From: Mycobacterium kyorinense
GTDB lineage: Bacteria; Actinomycetota; Actinomycetes; Mycobacteriales; Mycobacteriaceae
Reading direction: 5' to 3'
NCBI RefSeq assembly: GCF_001672775.1
Contig: NZ_LZKJ01000201.1
Span: 1 to 59,018 of the forward strand
Length of the DNA: 59,018 nucleotides
Part shown: positions 51,657-59,018 of the stretch, one piece after another
Layout of the letters: every line of letters starts with the position of its first letter
How positions within the stretch are numbered: position 1 is the stretch's first letter
Made by a program: the position numbers and the translations under genes
Notes under the pieces: model-generated
The model's input: the letters and a program-made list of their open reading frames with translations, nothing else
Databases searched by the model: none
What the model was told of the DNA's origin: nothing

Positions 51657-52463
51657 ATGACCTATGCGAGCGTCCCCGGACTTAGGGCCGAGCAGCAAGG
51701 CCCAACTCTGTGCCTGACCTTGGACCGCGCTGAACGGCGCAACGCCGTCAATGACACGATGCTCGACGCATTGATTGAACACCTCGCCGCCGCCGGCATC
51801 GATGAGGCGGTCCGTGTCATCCGCATCGACGCCGATGGCCCGGACTTCTGCGCAGGTTCCGATCTCATCGCGAACAACGCGAAGTCGGAGCGAAAGCCGC
51901 GAGTGGGCAGTACTCAGCGCCGGCTGCCGAACAAAGCCAACCGGCTGATCCCGTTGATGCTGGAGACTCAGCTACCTATCGTCGCAGTAGTCCGCGGCTG
52001 GGCGGCCGGCCTGGGGTTCCACATCGCGTTGGCGTCCGACTTCTGCGTGGCCGCCGACGACGCTCGGTTCTGGGAACCGTTCATGGCCCGCGGCTTCACA
52101 CCGGACAGCGGCGCCGCCTGGTTGCTGCCCCGCTTAATCGGGATGGTGCGCACCCGGCAGCTGCTGATGCTCGGCGAGGAGATCTCCGGGGCGACAGCTG
52201 CCGACTGGGGCATCATCCACCGCGCCTACGCAACCGAGCAATTGGCCTCTGCCGCAGCGGCACTTGTCACCAGACTCGGTGAGGCGCCCACAGTTGCCCT
52301 CGGCCTCACCAAGTGGCTGCTGCACAGCGGCAACGGACTCGACCTCGACCGCCATCTCCAGAACGAGGCGTTGGCGCTGGAATTATCGAGCCGCAGCGAC
52401 GATTTCAAGGAGGGCCTGACGGCATTTCGTGACAAACGCGACGCGAAGTTCCAGGGCCGCTGA
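51657..52463 (+). CDS. Enoyl-CoA hydratase/isomerase family protein
   Basis: The 268-residue crotonase has LCLTLDRAERRNAVNDTML, IRIDADGPDFCAGSDLIANN (oxyanion hole), LPIVAVVRGWAAGLGFHIAL and FTPDSGAAWLLPRLIGMVRT. It lies eight bases after the dehydratase gene and seven before the acyl-CoA dehydrogenase start in the same operon. The C-terminal FKEGLTAFRDKRDAKFQGR is typical of degradative EchA proteins. It is closest within the window to the hydratase at 49473. Confidence 0.85.
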   Translation: MTYASVPGLRAEQQGPTLCLTLDRAERRNAVNDTMLDALIEHLAAAGIDEAVRVIRIDADGPDFCAGSDLIANNAKSERKPRVGSTQRRLPNKANRLIPLMLETQLPIVAVVRGWAAGLGFHIALASDFCVAADDARFWEPFMARGFTPDSGAAWLLPRLIGMVRTRQLLMLGEEISGATAADWGIIHRAYATEQLASAAAALVTRLGEAPTVALGLTKWLLHSGNGLDLDRHLQNEALALELSSRSDDFKEGLTAFRDKRDAKFQGR

Positions 52464-52470
52464 CCAGATC

Positions 52471-53718
52471 ATGGCTCTCTTGCCGATCGCCCCCGAAACC
52501 TCCGTAGCTGACGCCCTCGACACGGTGCGGCAGTGGATCGCCACCGAGGTGCCCGCGGCGTGGCGTTCCGCGGCCGCCGACGGGCCCGCGGCCCTGCGGG
52601 CTGTCCGCACCGCGGCCGCCTACCGGGATTGGTATCCGACATTCGCGGAATCGGGACTGGTCGCACCGACCTGGCTTCCCGAGCACGGTGGTCTCGGCGT
52701 CGGCGACGACACTGCACACGCGATTGAGGCAATTCTCGCCCCGCTCCGGCTCACGCGGCTGAATCCCTTGGGACTCAACAACACTGCAGCGGCATTGTTC
52801 GGTCATGGCACCGAGGAACAGCGGTTACGCTTTCTGCCGCCCATCGTCCGCAACGAAGAGAAATGGTGTCAGCTTTTCAGCGAACCCGGCGCGGGCTCCG
52901 ATCTCGCGTCGTTGGCGACCCGCGCCGTACGCGACGGTGATCACTGGCTGATCTCCGGACAGAAGGTGTGGACCACGTGGGCCGACGAGGCGGACTTCGC
53001 AATCCTGCTGGCGCGCACCGATCCGGGCCAGCCCAAACACAAGGGCATCACGTACTTCCTGCTCGACATGCACCAACCGGGCGTCGACGTCCGACCGCTG
53101 CGCCAGATCACCGGGGAATCGGAGTTCAACGAGGTCTTCCTCGATGGCGCGCGGGTGCCCGACGAGCATCGGGTCGGGGAAATCAACGACGGTTGGCGGA
53201 TCAGCGCGTCAACCCTGTCCAGTGAGCGGCAGATGGTTTCCGGATCGGGATCCGGTGGTATGGGCCGCCTCGGTGGTTCCGGCACCCAGCGCTTGATCTC
53301 CCTGGCTCGACAGACCGGGCGTTGGAACGACCCAGTGGTCCGAGGCAAGATCATGCGACTGTGGGCTCAGGAGCAGATTCGCGGCTGGACCAATGCGCGT
53401 GTGCGCGCCGCGCTTTCGGCCGGCCAGTCGCCCGGTGCGGCGTCCTCGATTGGCAAGGTTCATCAAGCCACGCTCAATCAGCAGATCCAAGATCTGATGG
53501 TCGACCTGCTGGGCACGGCCGCGGTGGCCTGGCCGGCGACCAGCGATCCTGACACGTTGCCCCGCGAGGTACAGGGCATGCTGCGCAGCCTGGCCAACGC
53601 CACCGAGGGCGGCACGACCGACATCAACAAAAATATTCTCGGCGAGCGCGTACTCGGCCTGCCCAAGGAGCCGGATCCGTGGAAGGGTAAGCCCTGGAAG
53701 GACATTCCGCGCTCGTGA
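52471..53718 (+). CDS. Acyl-CoA dehydrogenase (FadE-type)
   Basis: From the ATG at 52471 the 415-residue enzyme has WLPEHGGLGVGDDTAHAIEA, CQLFSEPGAGSDLASLATRA, ISGQKVWTTWADEADFAILL and the C-terminal TEGGTTDINKNILGERVLGL in place of the usual GTSEIQ(R/K) tail. That is the pattern of long FadE enzymes acting on bulky or branched CoAs. A Gly/Ser-rich insertion (VSGSGSGGMGRLGGSGTQRL) sits where the substrate pocket is closed. It is coupled to the next hydratase by a GTGA overlap. Confidence 0.85.
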   Translation: MALLPIAPETSVADALDTVRQWIATEVPAAWRSAAADGPAALRAVRTAAAYRDWYPTFAESGLVAPTWLPEHGGLGVGDDTAHAIEAILAPLRLTRLNPLGLNNTAAALFGHGTEEQRLRFLPPIVRNEEKWCQLFSEPGAGSDLASLATRAVRDGDHWLISGQKVWTTWADEADFAILLARTDPGQPKHKGITYFLLDMHQPGVDVRPLRQITGESEFNEVFLDGARVPDEHRVGEINDGWRISASTLSSERQMVSGSGSGGMGRLGGSGTQRLISLARQTGRWNDPVVRGKIMRLWAQEQIRGWTNARVRAALSAGQSPGAASSIGKVHQATLNQQIQDLMVDLLGTAAVAWPATSDPDTLPREVQGMLRSLANATEGGTTDINKNILGERVLGLPKEPDPWKGKPWKDIPRS

Positions 53719-54518
53719 GCGGCTACGAACGGTTGATCGTCGACAAATCCGACAGCGTCGGCTGGCTGATCCTGAACCGGCCGGATGCCGGCAATGCGTT
53801 CGATGCGCTAATGCTTGACGAACTCGAGGCCGCGTGGGCCGAATTGGATGCCGACCCCGAGGTGAAGGCGATCGTGAACACCGCCAACGGCAAGGCGTTC
53901 TGCACCGGAATGGACGTGGTGCAGGTGGCTCGCGACAAAGCGGCCATGCGACGGCACTCACGCCGAACGAGGGACGCCGAGTTGAAGATTTCGTCGTGGC
54001 ACTGCGAAGTCTGGAAGCCGGTGATCGCGGCGGTCAATGGGGTGTGCGCGGGCGGGGGTCTGCATTTGGTCGCCGACGCCGACATCGTTATCGCCGCCGA
54101 ACAGGCTTCGTTTGTCGACCCACATGTCTCGGTGGGGCAGGCCGTCGCGTACGAGGCGATCACGCTGCTGCGTAAGTCTCCGATGGAGGCGATCACCCGA
54201 ATGACGTTGAGCGGTAGGGGCGAGCGTATCTCGGCACAGCGGGCATACGAATTGGGCATCGTCTCGGATGTCGTGCCTGTCGATCAGCTTCGGGCGACCG
54301 CCGGCGGACTGGCCGCCGCTGTCGCAACCAACTCGCCTACCGCGATGCGCGCCACCAAGAAGGCGTTGTGGTATTCCCTCGAAGTCGGCCTGTCGGTAGC
54401 TAAAAGCGCTGCTAGCGAGGAGATCTTGCGCTTGCGCAATCACCCCGATCATGCCGAGGGCGTACGCGCCTGGCGCGACAAGCGGCCGGCGAAATGGCAG
54501 CCGCTGGAGGCTACATGA
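53715..54518 (+). CDS. Enoyl-CoA hydratase/isomerase family protein (first of a tandem pair)
   Basis: The GTG-started 267-residue crotonase overlaps the upstream dehydrogenase by four bases. It has GWLILNRPDAGNAFDALML, AIVNTANGKAFCTGMDVVQV, KPVIAAVNGVCAGGGLHLVA and DPHVSVGQAVAYEAITLLRK. It is clearly paralogous to the next gene (both have SAQRAYELGI/TAQRAYELGM and NSP(T/A)AMRATK(K/R)ALW), showing an old tandem duplication. The pair may be two subunits or act on successive intermediates. Confidence 0.85.
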   Translation: MSGYERLIVDKSDSVGWLILNRPDAGNAFDALMLDELEAAWAELDADPEVKAIVNTANGKAFCTGMDVVQVARDKAAMRRHSRRTRDAELKISSWHCEVWKPVIAAVNGVCAGGGLHLVADADIVIAAEQASFVDPHVSVGQAVAYEAITLLRKSPMEAITRMTLSGRGERISAQRAYELGIVSDVVPVDQLRATAGGLAAAVATNSPTAMRATKKALWYSLEVGLSVAKSAASEEILRLRNHPDHAEGVRAWRDKRPAKWQPLEAT

Positions 54519-55315
54519 CCTACCAGAGGTTGATCGTCGAGCGGCGCGGTCCAGTCGGCTGGATCATCAACAATCGGCCCGAACGGCTGAACGCGTACGA
54601 CGCGACGATGCGCGCGGAGTTTCCGAGGGCATGGGCGGAATTGGATGCTGACCCCGGCGTGCGGGTCATCGTGCACACCGGCAATGGCAGGGCGTTTCAG
54701 GTGGGTGCCGACGTTGAGGACCTAGATGGCGAGGCGGTGCAGCAGTTCCAGGAGTCGATGCGAACACTGGATTTGAAGTTGACGGCCTGGCATTGCAATG
54801 TGGGGAAGCCCGTCATCACGGCCGTCAACGGGGTGTGCGCGGGCGGCGGGCTGCATTGGGTCGCCGACGCCGACGTCGTCATCGCGTCGTCCGACGCGAC
54901 CTTCGTCGACCCGCACGTCTCCATTGGCCAGGTCAGTGCTTTGGAGACAATCGCGCTGATGCGGAAGATGCCCGCCGAGGCGGTGTTGAGGATGGCGCTC
55001 GTCGGCAGCCACGAACGTCTGACTGCCCAACGCGCGTACGAGCTCGGCATGATCAGCCAGATCGTCGACCCACCCGACACGCTGCGCGAGGTCGCGCAGA
55101 AACTCGCCGAGAGGATCGCATTGAACTCGCCCGCGGCGATGCGGGCGACCAAGCGCGCGTTGTGGGGCGCACTCGAATACGGCTTGACAGACGCGTGCCG
55201 GGCGGGCGCCAAGCACTTGACGTCGATGTGGGGCCATCCCGACCAGAACGAAGGACCACAGGCATTCGCCGACAAACGCACGCCCAATTGGCAACCGCTG
55301 GAGCCTGACTCGTGA
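54515..55315 (+). CDS. Enoyl-CoA hydratase/isomerase family protein (second of a tandem pair)
   Basis: The ATG at 54515 overlaps the previous stop (ATGA) and follows GGAGG. The 266-residue crotonase has GWIINNRPERLNAYDATMRA, VIVHTGNGRAFQVGADVEDL, KPVITAVNGVCAGGGLHWVA and DPHVSIGQVSALETIALMRK. Compared with its upstream paralogue, the oxyanion motif has Q-V instead of C-T (AFQVGAD against AFCTGMD). It is followed by a GTGA-coupled ligase gene. Confidence 0.85.
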   Translation: MTYQRLIVERRGPVGWIINNRPERLNAYDATMRAEFPRAWAELDADPGVRVIVHTGNGRAFQVGADVEDLDGEAVQQFQESMRTLDLKLTAWHCNVGKPVITAVNGVCAGGGLHWVADADVVIASSDATFVDPHVSIGQVSALETIALMRKMPAEAVLRMALVGSHERLTAQRAYELGMISQIVDPPDTLREVAQKLAERIALNSPAAMRATKRALWGALEYGLTDACRAGAKHLTSMWGHPDQNEGPQAFADKRTPNWQPLEPDS

Positions 55316-56760
55316 ATCTCGCCGCGCTGCTGGCCGACCTGCCCGATACGGCGGTGCACACATTGACCGTCGATGTCTCACGCGACGATCTCCTCGCGAG
55401 CGCGGACCGCCTGGCCGCGTTACTCGACGAAGCCGGCTTGGTGACCGGACAAGTCGTCGCGGCGATGCTGCCCAATGACGCCGGCACGGTCGCCGCCCTG
55501 TTCGGGGCATGGCGCGCCGGTGGGGTTTACACGCCGCTCAACCCGAGGGCCGCCGATGCGGAGTTGGCGTCACAGCTCGCGACATTGCGGCCGGTCGCAG
55601 TGATAACGACACCCGAACTGGCCCATCGGTTCTCCGAAGCCACGTTGCCCGTCGTTGCAGGAACGAATTTGAAGTGGTCGCTCTCGCCATCGTCTGTGCC
55701 GCCACACGATCCACTGCAGTACGACTCCGACGTGGCCCTGTTGCAGTTCACTTCCGGTACCACCGGGCCGCCGAAACCGGTGCCGCTTCGGCATGCCACC
55801 GTGCTCGACCTGATCGACCGGCTGCTGGCGAAACTCCGCGGTGCGAAATCCGCAGCGCCCACCCAGCGCGCACCCATGCCCAATTTGGTGCCACTGTCAC
55901 TGTCGTTGTGGGCCGGTATCTACCAGGTGCTGTTCGCCTTCCGTGCGGGCTCGGGTGTCGTGCTGATGGACAGGTTTTCGGCTTCCGACTTCGCCGCGCT
56001 CGTCAAGCGGCATCAGTTGCGCTCCACGGTTCTACCTCCCGCGGCGTTGACGCTGGTGCTGCACGACGAATCGGTCACGAACCTCTCGCCGCTGAAGATC
56101 GTTCGTTCGATCACCGCTCCCCTGTCCCCCGTGCAAGCCGGTCGGTTCCGGGACAAGTTCGGCGTCATCGTGCTGAACTCCTACGGCCAAACCGAACTCG
56201 GTGGCGAGGTCGTCGGATGGTCGGCCGCCGACGCGCGGGAATGGGGGGAGACCAAGCTGGGCTCCGTCGGGCGTCCGCTGCCAGGCATCGACGTGACGAT
56301 CGCCGACGACGAGGTGTTGGTCCGCACTCCGACGACGGCGGCTCGCAAGATCGACCCCGCATTTCTCGACAGGCTCACCGATGACGGCTGGTTTCACACC
56401 GGCGATCTCGGGTGGTTCGACGACGACGGCTTTCTGTGGCTGGACGGCCGGGTGTCGGACATGATCAATCGTGGTGGGCTGAAGGTCTTCCCGGGCACGG
56501 TGGAGGACGTGCTCCTGGCCGCTGAGGGGGTACGCGAAGCGGCGGTGGTGGGGATTCCCGACGAGCGCCTCGGCGAGGTGCCCTGGGCATTCGTCGCCTG
56601 TCACCCCCATGAATTGTCCGAAGACGACCTGATCGCGTGGTGCCGCGAGCGCCTCACGCCGTACCGCGTCCCGGTGCGTGTCGTGTTCGTCGAGCAGCTG
56701 CCGCGCAACGATGTCGGCAAGGTCGTCAGACGCGACCTTGCTGCGTTGGCCGACGCCTGA
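55312..56760 (+). CDS. Acyl-CoA synthetase (AMP-binding), compact
   Basis: The 482-residue ANL enzyme starts at a GTG overlapping the previous stop. Motifs are LLQFTSGTTGPPKPVPLRHA, VLNSYGQTELGGEVVGW, DGWFHTGDLGWFDDDGFLWL, MINRGGLKVFPGTVEDVLLA and LPRNDVGKVVRRDLAAL. At 482 residues it is shorter than typical FadD (500-560), with a trimmed N-terminal domain. It ends the six-gene operon begun at 50389. Confidence 0.85.
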   Translation: MNLAALLADLPDTAVHTLTVDVSRDDLLASADRLAALLDEAGLVTGQVVAAMLPNDAGTVAALFGAWRAGGVYTPLNPRAADAELASQLATLRPVAVITTPELAHRFSEATLPVVAGTNLKWSLSPSSVPPHDPLQYDSDVALLQFTSGTTGPPKPVPLRHATVLDLIDRLLAKLRGAKSAAPTQRAPMPNLVPLSLSLWAGIYQVLFAFRAGSGVVLMDRFSASDFAALVKRHQLRSTVLPPAALTLVLHDESVTNLSPLKIVRSITAPLSPVQAGRFRDKFGVIVLNSYGQTELGGEVVGWSAADAREWGETKLGSVGRPLPGIDVTIADDEVLVRTPTTAARKIDPAFLDRLTDDGWFHTGDLGWFDDDGFLWLDGRVSDMINRGGLKVFPGTVEDVLLAAEGVREAAVVGIPDERLGEVPWAFVACHPHELSEDDLIAWCRERLTPYRVPVRVVFVEQLPRNDVGKVVRRDLAALADA

Positions 56761-56792
56761 GGTGGCAATCGGATACCGTCGTTTGCTATCTT

Positions 56793-56808
56793 GAGAATCA
56801 ATATTCTC
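56793..56808. promoter_or_regulatory. Perfect GAGAAT/ATTCTC operator before the second amidohydrolase
   Basis: GAGAAT (56793-56798) and ATTCTC (56803-56808) are perfect 6-base arms around CAAT, 20 bases before the GTG start at 56828. Read as GAGAA-N6-TTCTC it has the same geometry as the site at 35633-35648. Confidence 0.65.
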
Positions 56809-56827
56809 ACACATGTTGGAGGCGCTG

Positions 56828-58006
56828 GTGACCGACGGAAAAGCATTCGAGGTCTGGGATGCCGACAACCACATGTACGAGACCATCGACGCTTACACCC
56901 GGTACCTGCCCGAGAAGTACTCGGAGGCGCTGAAGTTCGTCGAAGTGAACGGACGCACGAAGCTGCAGATCCTCGGCGTGGTCACCGAGTGCATCCCGAA
57001 CCCGACCTACGAGGTAATCCCGACGCCGGGCGCGTGGGCCGACTATTACCGCGGCATCAATCCCGAGGGCAAGTCCCTTCGTGAACTGGCCGAGCCCATC
57101 CGCTGCCCCGACGCCTTCCGGCGCCCTGACCTCCGACTGGAGCTGATGGACTCCCAAGGTGTCGACGGCGCGGTGATGTTCCCGACTACGGCGGGCATGC
57201 TCGAAGAACGGACCAAGTCCGACACCGAACTGACCCACGCGGTGACACACGCCTTCAACCGCTGGCTGCTCGACGACTGGACGTTCAATTATCAGAACCG
57301 CATTTTCGCCGTGCCCGCGATCTCGCTCAACGATCCTGCCGAAGGAGTCAAGGAACTCGAGTGGTGCCTGGAGAACGGCGCCAGAACGGTGCTGATCCGG
57401 CCGGCCCCAGTACCACGTGAAGACGGCACGTCCCGCTCGCCCGCTCTGCCCGAGTTCGACGACTTCTGGCGGCTTGTCGAGTCATCGGGTATCGCCCTAC
57501 AGATGCACAATTCGGACTCCGGCTACGACCGCTACGTCGACGACTGGGAAGGCGGCGACGAGTTCCAGGGGTTCCATCTCACCAAGCTTCGCGGCTTCAT
57601 TTACGAAGAGAGTCGCCACATCTTCGACACGCTCGCGGCGTTCATCGCCCATGGCGTGTTCGAGCGCTTCCCCGGTCTACGCGTCGGCGTGATCGAGAAT
57701 GGCGGATCGTGGGCTCAGCGGTTGATGGAAGTGTTCGATCGGGTATATCGCAAAAAGCCCAAGGACTTCAGCGAACACCCCTGCGAGGTCTTCCGCAGGC
57801 ATGTCTGGGTCAACCCCTTCCATGAAGAGGACATGTCGCACCTCATCGACGTGCTCGGCGCTGACCGGGTGATGTTCGGCTCCGACTTCCCGCATCCCGA
57901 GGGACTCGCCCACCCCGCGGAATTCGTCAAGGAACTCACCAACCTCCCCGCCGACACCACAGCACAAGTGATGGGCGGCAATTTGAAGCAGCTCATCGGC
58001 CTCTAA
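56828..58006 (+). CDS. Amidohydrolase-family TIM-barrel metalloenzyme (amidohydrolase 2)
   Basis: The GTG at 56828 lies five bases after GGAGG and is preferred over the ATG at 56813, whose first codons contain that ribosome-binding site. The 392-residue protein has FEVWDADNHMYETIDAYTRY (DxxH metal start), PDLRLELMDSQGVDGAVMFP, GIALQMHNSDSG (strand-5 His) and ADRVMFGSDFPHPEGLAHPA (terminal Asp with HPEG). It belongs with the ACMSD-like hydrolases and decarboxylases and is a distant paralogue of 39870. Confidence 0.85.
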   Translation: MTDGKAFEVWDADNHMYETIDAYTRYLPEKYSEALKFVEVNGRTKLQILGVVTECIPNPTYEVIPTPGAWADYYRGINPEGKSLRELAEPIRCPDAFRRPDLRLELMDSQGVDGAVMFPTTAGMLEERTKSDTELTHAVTHAFNRWLLDDWTFNYQNRIFAVPAISLNDPAEGVKELEWCLENGARTVLIRPAPVPREDGTSRSPALPEFDDFWRLVESSGIALQMHNSDSGYDRYVDDWEGGDEFQGFHLTKLRGFIYEESRHIFDTLAAFIAHGVFERFPGLRVGVIENGGSWAQRLMEVFDRVYRKKPKDFSEHPCEVFRRHVWVNPFHEEDMSHLIDVLGADRVMFGSDFPHPEGLAHPAEFVKELTNLPADTTAQVMGGNLKQLIGL

Positions 58007-58010
58007 GACA

Positions 58011-58853
58011 TCAGGCACCGAACCGCGCACGCAGCTCGTTCTTCAGCACCTTCCCAGTGAGGTTTCGCGGCAGCGCTTCCACCAATTCAAGTCGCTCGGG
58101 GCATTTGTGGCGACTCAAGCCTTTGCCCTCGCAGTGTTTCGCCAATGTGGCGAGGGTGATATCACTTCCGGGTTCGGCAACCACAACGGCGCAAACCCGC
58201 TCGCCTGTAAGCGAATCCGGCACTCCGATGACCGCGACGTCCGCGACGGCCGGATGTGTGGCCAGCACGCCCTCGATTTCCAACGCCGAGATGTTCTCGG
58301 CGTTGCGAATGATCGCGTCCTTGATGCGCCCGGTGACGACGACGTTGCCGTCCGTGTCGATGCGCCCTCGGTCCCCGCTGCGAAACCAGCCGTCGTGATC
58401 GAATGCATCGGTGTCGAGTGAGCTGTCGACATATCCCAGGAAGCACTGCGGTCCTTTGAGCCGCAACTCACCCTCCTCTCCCGGCGCGACTTCTTGCTCG
58501 GCGTCATTGACGACGCGGACGGATACCCCTTGCACCGGACGACCGACCGTGTGATCGAGCACGTCCGGAGCTCCGTCGGGCGGTGGTGAAGTCACCACCG
58601 GAAACTCGGTCAGTCCCCATGAGTTCGCCACTCCTGCAACCGAAAGCGTCTCGCGCACCTGCCGCCCCAGCTCCGCGGTGATCGGCGCTCCTCCCCCGAC
58701 ACAGCCGCGTAGATCGGGAAACAGCGGATCGGTGCCGTGCTCTCGCTGTGCGGCCATAAAGGCAACAAAGAAAGGGGTAGCCGAGCCAAGCATCGTCGGC
58801 CGGTGTGCTGCGATCGCCCTCGGTGTGAGCTCTGGGTCGAATGCGTCGAACAG
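58011..58853 (-). CDS. Acyl-CoA synthetase (FadD-type), C-terminal part; gene broken at the window end
   Basis: The minus-strand frame encodes FDAFDPELTPRAIAAHRPTM, then TPFFVAFMAAQREHG, NSWGLTEFPVVTSPP, DGWFRSGDRGRIDTDG, IIRNAENISALEIEGVLATH and EALPRNLTGKVLKNELRARF, all ANL-ligase motifs ending at a normal C-terminus. Upstream of 58853 the frame stays open but no longer reads as a ligase. The missing upstream codons appear instead on the plus strand at 58858-58941. The frame to 58970 is therefore not a real N-terminus. The stop lies four bases from the amidohydrolase stop. Confidence 0.85.
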   Translation of the reverse strand: MFDAFDPELTPRAIAAHRPTMLGSATPFFVAFMAAQREHGTDPLFPDLRGCVGGGAPITAELGRQVRETLSVAGVANSWGLTEFPVVTSPPPDGAPDVLDHTVGRPVQGVSVRVVNDAEQEVAPGEEGELRLKGPQCFLGYVDSSLDTDAFDHDGWFRSGDRGRIDTDGNVVVTGRIKDAIIRNAENISALEIEGVLATHPAVADVAVIGVPDSLTGERVCAVVVAEPGSDITLATLAKHCEGKGLSRHKCPERLELVEALPRNLTGKVLKNELRARFGA

Positions 58854-59018
58854 TGACGTCAATCCGATCGCATTTCCGGTGTCGCACATCGGCGGTGCGG
58901 CGATGCTGGCGGCAAGCCTGCTCACCGGTATGCGACTGGTGCTGTTCGACGCATTCGACCCAGAGCTCACACCGAGGGCGATCGCAGCACACCGGCCGAC
59001 GATGCTTGGCTCGGCTAC
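58777..59018. repeat. 77-bp perfect inverted repeat flush with the right window end
   Basis: Bases 58942-59018 are the exact reverse complement of 58777-58853, separated by an 88-base loop. Pairing fails at 58854/58941 and runs to the last base of the window. The 8-base palindrome TGACGTCA (58854-58861) sits exactly at the turn. Confidence 0.95.
58858..59018 (+). other. Inverted fadD fragment in the fold-back segment
   Basis: Read on the plus strand this encodes NPIAFPVSHIGGAAMLAASL, LTGMRLV and then FDAFDPELTPRAIAAHRPTM. That is the natural continuation into, and a second copy of, the ligase sequence on the minus strand at 58777-58853. It is the upstream part of the same fadD gene in the wrong orientation. 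Confidence 0.8.

Noticed and set aside
58854..58970. N-terminal extension of the terminal fadD frame on the minus strand
   Set aside because: It translates to residues unlike any ligase, while the opposite strand of the same bases reads as ligase; it is a fold-back artefact.
1..59018. Idea that both hairpin-like ends are telomeres of a linear plasmid
   Set aside because: The inverted repeats interrupt coding genes on both sides and have loops of 254 and 88 bases; gene content is chromosomal. Assembly or amplification fold-back explains this better.

Overview
The window is high-GC actinobacterial DNA, almost certainly from a non-tuberculous Mycobacterium. The gene set is typical of the genus: a PknD-type receptor kinase with an NHL propeller, a PknH-sensor-like lipoprotein, MmpS-like and MPT64/TB22.2-like secreted proteins, a VapBC47-like toxin-antitoxin pair, and many FadD/FadE/EchA-type enzymes. 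I see no tRNA, rRNA, CRISPR array, insertion sequence or prophage, and no stretch over 300 bases without a gene. Both ends of the window are perfect inverted repeats flush with the terminus (70 bp left, 77 bp right). The last 70 bases on the left and last 165 on the right are therefore best read as fold-back copies, and the two terminal genes as truncated there.

Region 1 (1-16 kb) is mixed housekeeping and envelope genes: an Hsp70-like membrane protein, an NAD(P) oxidoreductase, two small secreted proteins, the PknD-like kinase followed by a Na+/H+ antiporter, the PknH-sensor-like lipoprotein, and a probable minus-strand operon (SDR, SRPBCC, acyl-CoA-dehydrogenase-like flavoprotein, N-acetylglutaminylglutamine synthetase). 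A 28-codon scar of an aldo/keto reductase, a DUF2237 protein, an Excalibur protein, a Tat-exported glycoside hydrolase and a small Cys-rich secreted protein follow. An intact vapBC pair then lies back to back with a decayed mazEF pair, next to a peptidase S51 (cyanophycinase-like) gene.

Region 2 (16.9-33.7 kb) is dominated by an 8.3-kb gene for a 2771-residue regulator. In order it carries a SARP/BTAD DNA-binding module, a class III nucleotide cyclase domain, an AAA/STAND ATPase, a TPR-like region, and about 1500 residues of tandem SnoaL-like (NTF2-fold) repeats. It is followed by two different ATP-grasp ligases around an alpha/beta hydrolase, a membrane-anchored Ala/Glu-rich coiled-coil protein with a CRP-like site upstream, a short UvrA paralogue, and an MPT64-family protein. 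This giant protein and its neighbourhood are the best candidates here for an undescribed system.

Region 3 (33.8-59 kb) is an acyl-CoA catabolic island: three acyl-CoA ligases, three acyl-CoA dehydrogenases, six enoyl-CoA hydratases/isomerases, a hot-dog dehydratase, SDR, a thiolase-like protein without the usual cysteine plus a DUF35 partner, an HpcH/HpaI aldolase - TauD dioxygenase - D-2-hydroxyacid dehydrogenase operon, two intact and one wrecked amidohydrolase, and a TetR regulator. Several divergent promoters carry TGAGAA/TTCTCA or TGAGAG/CTCTCA inverted repeats, which suggests common local control. The substrate cannot be named from sequence; a branched or cyclic carboxylic acid activated to a CoA thioester, degraded by beta-oxidation-like steps with a retro-aldol cleavage, is the inference.

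Three loci (aldo/keto reductase, mazEF, amidohydrolase) are gene remnants made by internal deletions, showing ongoing gene loss in this lineage.
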